Origin: Candidatus Pantoea floridensis | Lineage (GTDB): Bacteria > Pseudomonadota > Gammaproteobacteria > Enterobacterales > Enterobacteriaceae | NCBI RefSeq assembly: GCF_900215435.1 | Contig: NZ_OCMY01000001.1 | Span: 2,666,001-2,730,000, forward strand | Direction: 5' to 3' | Length of the DNA: 64,000 nucleotides | Shown: one piece after another, positions 28,838-36,502 of the stretch | Numbering within the stretch: the stretch's first letter is position 1 | Layout of the letters: the number at the start of each line of letters is the position of its first letter | Position numbers and translations under genes: made by a program | The notes under the pieces: generated by a model | Databases searched by the model: none | What the model saw: the letters and a program-made list of their open reading frames with translations, nothing else | What the model was told of the DNA's origin: nothing

Positions 28838-28863
28838 CGCTCTGGCTTAGAGCTGCCAGAGCG
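28838..28863 (-). other. Strong hairpin in the rmlB leader
   Basis: CGCTCTGGC and GCCAGAGCG pair perfectly over 9 bp around an 8-base loop. On the minus strand it would lie in the 5' leader between the presumed promoter and rmlB. The downstream side has no T-run, so it is not a clear terminator. It could be an mRNA stability or processing element. Only the inverted repeat is seen. Confidence 0.5.
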
Positions 28864-28914
28864 CTTAATAACTATTAATAGGATGGATAAGGCAGAAATC
28901 AGCGGGTCAGGTAT

Positions 28915-29008
28915 CTGCTCAAAAGTTCAGCGTATTATACGCAATCAGTGAAAATTGAAATTGCATAAGACCGTGCAGAGTTGTCGGTATTTCACTGAGT
29001 AGATAAGG
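28915..29008 (-). promoter_or_regulatory. Promoter-like block upstream of rmlB, copy of the capsule promoter region
   Basis: On the minus strand a perfect TATAAT lies at 28934-28939. No convincing TTGACA sits 16-18 bases upstream. The block aligns without gaps to 47355-47447, upstream of the kps operon. The shared pieces, in plus-strand terms, are TGCTCAAAA, CGTATTATACG, ATTGAA.TTGC.TAAGA, CAGAGTTGT and ATTTC. Spacers between them have diverged while distances are kept. This suggests an activator-dependent promoter architecture present twice in the locus. Confidence 0.6.
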
Positions 29009-29067
29009 GTGATCATAAAGGGGAGTATGGTGTGATTATCTAACTCACTGAATGCAAGAGAAAATAT

Positions 29068-30096
29068 CTAAAGATTCGTTAATGTCTGAGTAAACGCCAG
29101 GGCATTGCTTGCCAGATGTTGACGTTTTTGATCGGAATTAACCAATAGCGTCAGCGTTTCTACCCACTTCTGTGGATCGTTATTCAGCAGCACGCCATTG
29201 ATATTTTGCTCGATAAAATCACTGTAGGGGGCGCAGTTGCTATATACGCCCACCGCGCCCATGCGGACGAAATCGTAAAATTTCACCGGCCCGCGTGCCT
29301 GGTTAAATTCTGATGCCAGCAAAGGAGCCAGGCCAATATCGACATGATGATGAAGGGTATAATCCAGATAATTTTGCCAGCTCATCGGATGCAGGATCGT
29401 CACTCGAGGCAGGTCACGGTAGAGTTTATAGATTTCGTGCTCGCCAAAAATTTCGAAACTGGCTTGTGGGCACGCCGTGAGTACCCCCTCGATCACTTGC
29501 CGCAGCCAGTATTTTTCCGCCTGATGCGAGCGAGAACCATGGTAGGCAATTTTCACGGGTTGCCGCTGCGTACACGTTCGGGATAGGGGCAACGGCGCAA
29601 TTACGTCTGGCTTAAGATGCGCATATTTGTTCGCCAGAAACGGTGTTGAAACCCAGATAGTGTCGCAGTGTTCGGTGATCCAACGATGCTGGGACGCAGA
29701 GCGGCGGATTATTTTGGTTCGATAAGCTTTGGGCAGGGCTTCTAATGCTGAAGGATCAAACAGGTCATCATCCATAAAATAGATAACCTGCGAGAGCGCA
29801 TCGATATTACGCTCGATTTCGCGTTGCCATTGCTGGGAAATAAAGCGGATAACCACGATGGCGGCACCCTTATCAAAGGTCATCGCCGGCGTCGTTAACG
29901 TATCTACTAACTGGCACTCTGCTGCGGGAAAGCGACATTTTATTGCCTCCGCAAAATACGCCAGCGTTGGCGAATCTCCCTCATGCAGAATTAATAATGA
30001 GCGGCATTCAGACCAGGCATCATGTTGATTGTCGATACTCTGCTTATTCAACCTTAAGTAGGGTCTAAAGAGTGCTTTTCTGATTAACTCATCCAT
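29068..30096 (-). CDS. Glycosyltransferase, GT-B/group 1-like (342 aa)
   Basis: A predicted cytoplasmic glycosyltransferase for capsule repeat-unit synthesis; donor and acceptor are unknown. The middle has IYFMDDDLFDP and the C-terminal half has IAYHGSRSHQAEKYWLRQVI, FEIFGEHEIYKL and HVDIGLAPLLASEFNQARGPVKFYDFVRMG, the nucleotide-sugar binding layout of group 1 transferases. It overlaps the upstream GT2 gene by 13 bp and ends the operon before the rmlB promoter region. No membrane segment is seen. Confidence 0.8.
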   Translation of the reverse strand: MDELIRKALFRPYLRLNKQSIDNQHDAWSECRSLLILHEGDSPTLAYFAEAIKCRFPAAECQLVDTLTTPAMTFDKGAAIVVIRFISQQWQREIERNIDALSQVIYFMDDDLFDPSALEALPKAYRTKIIRRSASQHRWITEHCDTIWVSTPFLANKYAHLKPDVIAPLPLSRTCTQRQPVKIAYHGSRSHQAEKYWLRQVIEGVLTACPQASFEIFGEHEIYKLYRDLPRVTILHPMSWQNYLDYTLHHHVDIGLAPLLASEFNQARGPVKFYDFVRMGAVGVYSNCAPYSDFIEQNINGVLLNNDPQKWVETLTLLVNSDQKRQHLASNALAFTQTLTNL

Positions 30097-32102
30097 GGGA
30101 GCACCACGTTGGGAGCATGACTTAAGGAGAAGTCAGGACGGTCATAGCTCAGGTTAGGATTGTAAGCAGGGTCGTGTTTTAACCGCTGCGCCCAGCGTTT
30201 TTTCATATATCGCAGTTCTCGTTGTGCACGCGCCAGCTGGTGCGGGGTGGCATCTTTTCCGCGAGATACTGATTCATGATGATAAAGTTCAGCAAACGGT
30301 GTCCACACGATCCGTTTCCCCGCTTCACCCACGCGCAGACAATAGTCTACGTCGTTAAATGCCACTGGCAGATTAACTTCATCCAAACCGCCCAGATCGA
30401 GGAAGAGCTGGCGATGGGTTAACAGGCAAGCAGCCGTCACTGCCGACAGTTCCTGCGCGCATACCGCTCGGCGCTGATAACCGGGTTTATCGGCAGCCAG
30501 GCCACTGTGAAAATGGTCGGCGCAGCCGCCTGGTCCGACGGCATCCCCTGCATGCTGAATACGTCCATCGGCGTAATAGAGTCGGGCACCGACCACGCCC
30601 ACGCCAGGGCGCAGAACATGTGAGACCATCTCATCCAGCCATAATGGGTTGAGTACTTCGGTGTCATTATTGAGCAGGCAAACAAGTTCACCGGTTGCCT
30701 CGCGCACCGCAGCATTGTTGATAGCTGAATAATTAAACGGCTTATCCCAGCGAATAACCCGTACGCCATAGTCCGAGCTGATCTGCTCCAGATAAGCAAG
30801 AGTAGCAACATCGTCGCTCTGGTTGTCCATCACCACCATTTCGATATTAGGATAGCGGGTCTGCTGCGCGACACTTTCGATGCAAGCTTTAAGGTGCGTC
30901 AGGCCGTTGCGGGTGGGAATAATCACCGAGACCCGCGGCAAGGTTGCTGGCAGTGGCCAGCGCCAGCGACAGATACCGTGAGGAGCAGCTTCCACGACAA
31001 CCCCGGCCGGGAAAGCGGATAACTGACGCGCAAGATTTTCATAGTCGTCAGGCTGTTGCGCGGCAGCAGGCAAATGCATTAACAGCGCGGGAATATGTGC
31101 AATATGAGAAGTCTCATGCTGGCTGGACAGCTGCAGCCACCAACCATGGCACTCTCCCTCATTTTGGGGGATGTGTGATGTGCCGTCTTCGCGCCACATG
31201 CCGCACCAGCCGATATAGTTTTGACTCTGCAGCAGCGTCTCATTCCAGTCCGGCTTAAAATTTGGCGCATTACGCTTACCTTTGTCATCCAGCAGATCAT
31301 GATCGCCGTAAATCCACTGCGCATTAGGCGTTTGCCTTAGCTGATGTGCCAACCAGACGAGAGCTGCAGGAGCCAGCTCTGCCCCCATTGGGATCGTCCA
31401 TTGCCATTCACCGGTAGGTCTGTTGGTTTGCGATGGCGTCGCACCATGTTCAACCACAGTGACGAGATCTGTCGGGTAGCAAAGCGCTGCAATGCTGGCC
31501 AGTGTGCGCCGACGAGCCGCGTTATCGTTGCCGTTAACCAGATGCAGACAGACACGGGGAAGGGTGTTCCAGCGAGCAAGCAGGCGTTCAATGGCCCGGC
31601 GCTCGCCGTGCTGTATTAGATCAAAATTGGCCAGCCAGTGTTCGTAGGCGTGTAGCGGTTTGTCATCGCGAATCTTACCCACCAGATCATAGGCCTGCTG
31701 CAAATCGGTAAACCATAAATGCCAGCTCAGCCCCAGCCGCCTCCGCTTGTGTGCGGTCAACCGCTGATAAAAAGGCCATACCCGACGCAACCGGCGCCAC
31801 AGGCTTTCTTGTGAAGATATGCGTGCAAGGCGGATAACCTCAAACTGGCAATCCGCTCCTTCGCTACTGGCAAGCAGAAACAGCTGGTTAGCTCCCATTG
31901 GCAGGAAGACCATTTCCTGTAAGGTGCCACGGCGTGTGATCGGCAGAATCTGCTCGTACCATATTCCCCGGCGACACTGCCAGCGCAGTCGGGTTTCTCC
32001 GCGCGGTTGATGGGTGCGCAGAGTTCCCTGAATAAGTAACCAGCCAGCGCGCGTTGACCAGGAAGTGGGTAGCGCCAGAGGCTGCCAGTGGCAATTATGC
32101 AT
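30084..32102 (-). CDS. Family 2 glycosyltransferase with large N-terminal region (about 672 aa)
   Basis: A GT-A family 2 transferase domain begins near residue 390 with LPRVSVIIPTRNGLTHLKAC. NYSAINNAAVREATGELVCL and the metal-site-like LLNNDTEVLNP follow, then VVGARLYYADGRIQHAG and AFNDVDYCLRVGEAGKRI. This subgroup often contains rhamnosyltransferases, which would fit the adjacent rml genes, but the sugar is not shown. The N-terminal 380 residues are Trp/Arg-rich and partly resemble a second, degenerate GT-A domain (RVCLHLVNGNDNAARRRTLAS, YGDHDLLDDKG). The frame is open to a TTG at 32192 overlapping the upstream stop. The ATG at 32102 is my preferred start, though neither has a clear ribosome-binding site. 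Confidence 0.82.
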   Translation of the reverse strand: MHNCHWQPLALPTSWSTRAGWLLIQGTLRTHQPRGETRLRWQCRRGIWYEQILPITRRGTLQEMVFLPMGANQLFLLASSEGADCQFEVIRLARISSQESLWRRLRRVWPFYQRLTAHKRRRLGLSWHLWFTDLQQAYDLVGKIRDDKPLHAYEHWLANFDLIQHGERRAIERLLARWNTLPRVCLHLVNGNDNAARRRTLASIAALCYPTDLVTVVEHGATPSQTNRPTGEWQWTIPMGAELAPAALVWLAHQLRQTPNAQWIYGDHDLLDDKGKRNAPNFKPDWNETLLQSQNYIGWCGMWREDGTSHIPQNEGECHGWWLQLSSQHETSHIAHIPALLMHLPAAAQQPDDYENLARQLSAFPAGVVVEAAPHGICRWRWPLPATLPRVSVIIPTRNGLTHLKACIESVAQQTRYPNIEMVVMDNQSDDVATLAYLEQISSDYGVRVIRWDKPFNYSAINNAAVREATGELVCLLNNDTEVLNPLWLDEMVSHVLRPGVGVVGARLYYADGRIQHAGDAVGPGGCADHFHSGLAADKPGYQRRAVCAQELSAVTAACLLTHRQLFLDLGGLDEVNLPVAFNDVDYCLRVGEAGKRIVWTPFAELYHHESVSRGKDATPHQLARAQRELRYMKKRWAQRLKHDPAYNPNLSYDRPDFSLSHAPNVVLPWMS

Positions 32103-32188
32103 ATGAGAATTCACGGACCGGGAGAGGGAAGGCCGCCTCCGGGCTCCTGTTGAAAGGTGATTCGGGAATATAAAAGGTGTGGTGCAGC

Positions 32189-33136
32189 TCAACCCAGCAA
32201 GGTTTTCATTCGCTTACCCAGCCAGGATGGCTTTTTCTGCGGTGTTTCTTCGGGCAGGGCATCCAGCAACTCTTGTAGCCGCGCCATTTCCACTTTCACT
32301 TTGGGCGCCAGTGACGCTGCAAGTAAGCAGGTTTCATCATTGCGGTCGTGGGCTTTGAAATAGGCTTTATGTTTAACGCGATTAGCTGTGGCCGCGCTGC
32401 CGCGCAGGTGCTTGCCGAGCAGGAACTCCTCCAGGGATTTGACGGCGTAGTGGTTAACGCGCACGCCGTCCCAGATGACTTCGTTACTCACTCCGTAACT
32501 GTGTTTTGGATGAGGAACCAGATCATTTCCCCGCGCATCGATATAACGGCCATAACGCAGATTAGCAAAGTGAGGGTTATGGAAATGATTGATGCGCTCC
32601 GGCCTCACTACACTCTTGAAGTTATGGTGAACGTTGAATTTTAGCGGCGCACGCTTGGTAAAGCGTTCTGTAACCAATCCTTCGTTAGCAAACACTTCTC
32701 CACTGGAGCCAAAGTTAGACCAGTTAAGAGCAATAGCGCTAACACTGTCATCCACGAAGCGCGCACCAAAGAATTCGGGTAAATTTATGTCCGTTGATAG
32801 CGGTAATAAAAATTCATCGGCATCGATAAAGGCCAGCAAATCAATATCGCGTGAACAGGTGCGCAAAATGCGATCGTAAGCGGGTATTTGGGGTTTTTGA
32901 TTATAGAGATTTGGCTGATCGAATACGGTAACAATTCCCAAGCGCGCCAGGGAGGCGAGTAGCTCTCTGCTTCCGTCACGACTTCCGTTATCAGCAATAA
33001 TAAAACCCGTTACGCCTAAAACGCGATGCCAGGCTATCCATTCAAGTAAGCCTGAGCATTCATCTTTTATGATGGCTGCAATATGAAGGTTCAAAGGATT
33101 ATCCAATTTATTGGTCGAACCCTGTGCCAGCATCAT
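32189..33136 (-). CDS. Glycosyltransferase family 2-like / GT92-like protein (315 aa)
   Basis: A predicted glycosyltransferase. The N-terminus reads HIAAIIKDECSGLLEWIAWH and GFIIADNGSRDGS, typical of the Glyco_tranf_2_4/GT92-like group. The metal-binding DxD is in AFIDADEFLLP near residue 103. HFHNPHF and VNHYAVKSLEEFLLGK are further family-like segments. It starts MM at 33136 with no clear Shine-Dalgarno. It is the first gene of a three-gene set of transferases and follows a 409-bp gap that presumably holds its promoter. Confidence 0.82.
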   Translation of the reverse strand: MMLAQGSTNKLDNPLNLHIAAIIKDECSGLLEWIAWHRVLGVTGFIIADNGSRDGSRELLASLARLGIVTVFDQPNLYNQKPQIPAYDRILRTCSRDIDLLAFIDADEFLLPLSTDINLPEFFGARFVDDSVSAIALNWSNFGSSGEVFANEGLVTERFTKRAPLKFNVHHNFKSVVRPERINHFHNPHFANLRYGRYIDARGNDLVPHPKHSYGVSNEVIWDGVRVNHYAVKSLEEFLLGKHLRGSAATANRVKHKAYFKAHDRNDETCLLAASLAPKVKVEMARLQELLDALPEETPQKKPSWLGKRMKTLLG

Positions 33137-33545
33137 ATGTAATATGGAAAAGATGGCACAGGAAAGATATATTTTTAACGAATGGAAGTGAGGTTTAACT
33201 CAACTAGCCAGATAATTAATTTATCACACTTCAGAGTAATATTGAGTGGAGGGGGAGGATGAATTCAAGTTAAACCCTTATTTCAGATTGAGATGGTCCT
33301 CTGTTGGTTGCTGCAAAAATCAGTAATTACATATGAATTATTTATGCTAAATAGATGCTTGCGAGTGGAAGCGTTAATCCTGAAAGATAAGCATGAGAAA
33401 CATGAGTTAATATCCATTATTAAAAAGAGGTGTGAGATGGTCTTTTCAATTTCACGTGCGGTTTTATTCAAGCTTCTATGATTGTTTGACTGAAAGAAAA
33501 GTATTTTGAAAGAAGGGGTAATATGATGAAAGTTTGATGTTTATA
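33137..33545. other. 409-bp AT-rich gap between the broken cytidylyltransferase gene and the transferase operon
   Basis: No convincing gene. Overlapping 62-codon ORFs on both strands (about 33283-33481) lack ribosome-binding sites and family features. I see no transposase remnant, direct repeat or terminator. The gap probably carries the promoter of the downstream transferase genes. Base composition changes near its right end, toward the AT-rich block. Confidence 0.4.
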
Positions 33546-34252
33546 TCATCTTCCATTCCCAATATTATCTCTCTCTAGTTCTTGCTTGTATTTCCATAAT
33601 TGTTCCGCAAGTTTGAAATCATCTGGCCAGTCGATATCTAAAGATTTTATTTTTTCTTGCATGTAGATAAAAGGTTTTATTCCAATTCGGTCGGAAAGTT
33701 TATATAGTTATCTCTAGTGGTAATAAATGCTCCGCTATCAACTTCATAAAGAGGTTTTATTTTCTGAGTCATTGGCCATTTCAGTTCATCTCTATTATAA
33801 CTAACAGGATGATACTCATTCCAAATAAAACCTTGCAACTTATGTGCGGTCATCAAAGAGTCGTAGCCCTGTTGAAGCACAGAAAAGTAAGAGTCTATTA
33901 TTTTATTATAATCAATATCTGTTATAAATGGAGAAGTAACATGTGTCCAAATAATATGCTCGTCACTGATAATCGTAGGGACATATTTTATAAGGTCATC
34001 CGTAGTTGTGGCACAACTTCCTAAATGGTCAGGTCTTTCATCTAAAACTATTCTTGAATCCTTATCCTTACTGGCTAACTCTAACACTCTTTCATCATTT
34101 GATGATACGACTATTGAATGTATTAAAGAAGAGTTTTTCAATTGGTTTAATTTTATTCTTAATAATCCTCCTTTGATTCCAGAAAAATCCTTAATGTTTT
34201 TATCTGATATTCTTTGACTACCTTTACGGCAGGGAAGGAAAGCTGTAATCAT
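33546..34252 (-). pseudogene. Acylneuraminate/CMP-sugar cytidylyltransferase-like gene with a 2-bp frameshift
   Basis: The enzyme class activates 2-keto-3-deoxy acids (Neu5Ac, Kdo-like) with CTP. The N-terminus ITAFLPCRKGSQRISDKNI is the nucleotide-binding loop of this family, followed by VVSSNDERVLELA, WTHVTSPFI and YEVDSGAFITTRDNY. The frame then reads NFPTELE and stops at 33677. Removing one TA from the TATATA at 33701-33706 restores KLSDRIGIKPFIYMQ, then LDIDWPDDFKLAEQL, and a stop at 33546. That gives about 234 aa, the normal family length. The gene is therefore interrupted by a 2-bp TA insertion late in the coding region. It overlaps the HAD gene by 4 bp. A sequencing error, a real null allele or slippage-based switching are all possible. 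Confidence 0.82.
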
Positions 34253-34905
34253 TTAATGTCTCCCCATGAATTTATTACACTATGTCCATTATTCAGTGCC
34301 AGTTCTGTTAGTGAGGAACTAACATTTGAATGCTTTAAATATCCTATAAAATCAATTCCATTTTCTTTGGCCGCGATCAGGTCTGATACTGCGTCGCCAA
34401 ACATTACTGCATTACTATTGTTCTCCTTTTTAAGAATTTTTAAAACCAGGTTTGATTTGCTCTCTGGCGAGCCATAAATATCAGAAAAATAGACATCTAA
34501 GCCTCTTTTTCGCAAAGAACGTACTAATCCGACTTGTTCTGAACCGCTGGCTATATATTTTTGCCCATGAATTGAGGAAATAAAATCTTCGAAACCAGAA
34601 GTGATACTTGCGGTGAGGTATAAGTCGTCACAATGAGATGCAAATCTTTCTAATATAGATGATTGAATGACTTGTTTTTCTTCATGTCGAACACCTAAAA
34701 AATTTTCCAGGAAAAATTTTACGTGATGAAAACGGGATAGGCCAAAGTTATTAGTGAAGTATTCTATACATTTGTCTACGCTGGATGTTTTAAAATAGAA
34801 ACTATTTAATGTCTGAGTCATTGCATCGATTTTTAATCTATTTGAATCCAGAATAACACCGTCGCAATCAAAAATATAAATATCGTAATTATGAATGGAT
34901 TGCAT
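34249..34905 (-). CDS. HAD-superfamily phosphatase (beta-PGM-like), 218 aa
   Basis: A predicted small-molecule phosphatase. Motif I is YIFDCDGVILDS, with nucleophile Asp and acid/base Asp both present. Motif II is YIASGSEQ, the motif III region lies near GSPESKSNLVLKIL, and motif IV is VMFGDAVSD. A cap domain sits between motifs I and II. It overlaps the upstream aldolase gene by 17 bp and the downstream cytidylyltransferase gene by 4 bp, so it belongs to that pathway. By analogy with KdsC or NeuB-pathway phosphatases it may dephosphorylate a ulosonic acid phosphate. The substrate is inferred only from neighbours. Confidence 0.85.
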   Translation of the reverse strand: MQSIHNYDIYIFDCDGVILDSNRLKIDAMTQTLNSFYFKTSSVDKCIEYFTNNFGLSRFHHVKFFLENFLGVRHEEKQVIQSSILERFASHCDDLYLTASITSGFEDFISSIHGQKYIASGSEQVGLVRSLRKRGLDVYFSDIYGSPESKSNLVLKILKKENNSNAVMFGDAVSDLIAAKENGIDFIGYLKHSNVSSSLTELALNNGHSVINSWGDIK

Positions 34906-36502
34906 GAATTGATCCTTGATTAACTGGATATTCAGTCGGCGTTAAAGAGGTAAGCTCACATTTGGGACTTAGTTTTTTATATTCACCTAAAATTTCCAAC
35001 ATTTCATGTTGTCGATGATCGCCCTTACCATATCCATCGAAACCAACTAATTTTATTGACTTAGGATTAGCCATGGCTAAGAGTCCAAGTACATATGCAC
35101 TTGTTAGATCATATGGAGAGTTAACAACATAATTTTTGATTGAATATGTAGTAGAAGAACTATTAAAGCCTACATCTATGATGTTCAGGTGTTCAATTTC
35201 TAACATTTCACTGCAACTAAAACGATGCTTAGGCAATATAAGAGTTTTGTTTAATTTTTTATATTTATGGAATTCAGAAAGGAATTTTACATTATGAGAA
35301 ACGACGATGTAGTCTATCAATGATTCATTGATGTGTTTATTTAAATTTACGGAGATGACTATCGGTTTTTTTAATTTAATATATAGTTCAATGCTTTTTT
35401 TATAACGTTCACATGTTGAGCCATTAGCTAATAGAAGAACATCTTGTGCAAGGAATTTATTTTCAATTAGAGCTGTTCCTGATGGAGGAACTAAATCGGA
35501 GTTAAATTTCAATGCTGAATCAAGGACTGAGCCATTATAAGATGTAGCGCCTTCGAGATCACTTAAATATTTTATTGCACCAACGATTTCATCCGTTTCG
35601 TAGTGAGTGTTAGATAGTAAGTTTTGTATGTAAGTTGGATGAACATCATTCTGAGCGCCTAAGAAATAAAGTAAATTACTACCCCAGCCATACTCCTTTT
35701 GCATAGTTTCAAAGTGGCGAATTACAAGATCATAAATAGGCGATGGATTATATTTTTTATTATTTTTGTCTAAAATCGCAAGTAAGTATTCAGTTTGAGT
35801 ATTTCCAGCACCACGACCCATACCGGTAATTGTACTATCAACCCATGTCACACCCTTATCAATAGCAGTAATTGTATTGTCTAAACCTTTACCCATGTTG
35901 TTATGAGTGTGAATTCCGATCGGTCCTCGCCATTCTGTGCGCAGAGCTGAAATAATACGCTCAACTTCCAAACTATCCATATTCCCAAGAGAATCAGCAA
36001 AGTAGAGTACATCTAATACATCCCATTCTCTTGCTAATCTTGCTTTTTCGGCGATAATATGGTCTGGTTTACCTCCAGCCTGCATAAGATTATAACCGAC
36101 TAAATATCCCATCTCTTTAAGCTTTTTAACAATTGGTGCAGAGTGCTCAACTTCATTAAAGTGTGCTGCCACTCTTACTAATTTAACTTTACTCTTTTCC
36201 GCTGGTACAAAAAGCTTTTCAAGCGCATTTTCAATACCAATGCTTGCGCTAAGAATTGTTTTAGCATCAACCATTACGCCATATGTTGGTCCGCTTGGTA
36301 ACTCCAGTGTGTTAAGATGTTGTTCGGTAGTATATGCATATGCACCTAAAAATCCTGATTGAGGGAAATTTCTAAGTCCGAGTTCTATATAATCTATATT
36401 CGCCTCAGCTGCAGATTTTAAGTATGAAGTTACAATGTTATCTGGAAAGTCCCAGTTGTTGTAATAGCCACCATCACGTAATGTACAATCTAAGATAAAC
36501 AT
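34889..36502 (-). CDS. DRE-TIM (HMGL-like) aldolase fused to a C-terminal Rossmann-like domain (537 aa)
   Basis: Residues 1 to about 300 form an HMGL-like/DRE-TIM barrel. LDCTLRDGGYYNNWDF at the N-terminus carries the DRE-type Arg-Asp metal site, ELGLRNFP and VLYFADSLGNMD follow, and GIHTHNNMGKGLDNT near 195 gives the metal-binding His-x-His. Such enzymes, for example 4-hydroxy-2-oxovalerate aldolase, join or split pyruvate and an aldehyde. Residues about 350-530 form a second domain: VLLLANGSTCERY, KPIVISVN, DLTSAYVLGLLAMANPKSI, LVGFDGYGKGDHRQH and a final TSLTPTEYP. That order resembles DUF115/GT42 (CstII-like) folds, which use CMP-sugars. The resemblance is by eye only. The gene overlaps both neighbours. 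A role in making, and perhaps transferring, an unusual keto acid of the capsule is inferred. Confidence 0.75.
   Translation of the reverse strand: MFILDCTLRDGGYYNNWDFPDNIVTSYLKSAAEANIDYIELGLRNFPQSGFLGAYAYTTEQHLNTLELPSGPTYGVMVDAKTILSASIGIENALEKLFVPAEKSKVKLVRVAAHFNEVEHSAPIVKKLKEMGYLVGYNLMQAGGKPDHIIAEKARLAREWDVLDVLYFADSLGNMDSLEVERIISALRTEWRGPIGIHTHNNMGKGLDNTITAIDKGVTWVDSTITGMGRGAGNTQTEYLLAILDKNNKKYNPSPIYDLVIRHFETMQKEYGWGSNLLYFLGAQNDVHPTYIQNLLSNTHYETDEIVGAIKYLSDLEGATSYNGSVLDSALKFNSDLVPPSGTALIENKFLAQDVLLLANGSTCERYKKSIELYIKLKKPIVISVNLNKHINESLIDYIVVSHNVKFLSEFHKYKKLNKTLILPKHRFSCSEMLEIEHLNIIDVGFNSSSTTYSIKNYVVNSPYDLTSAYVLGLLAMANPKSIKLVGFDGYGKGDHRQHEMLEILGEYKKLSPKCELTSLTPTEYPVNQGSIHAIHS

Noticed and set aside
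32103..32192. TTG-initiated extension of the 702-aa transferase frame
   Set aside because: A TTG with no ribosome-binding site and an Arg/Ser-rich, non-family extension. The ATG at 32102 is preferred, but the matter is not settled.
33283..33481. Overlapping 62-codon ORFs on both strands in the gap before the transferase operon
   Set aside because: They have no ribosome-binding site and no recognisable features, and AT-rich DNA easily gives such frames.
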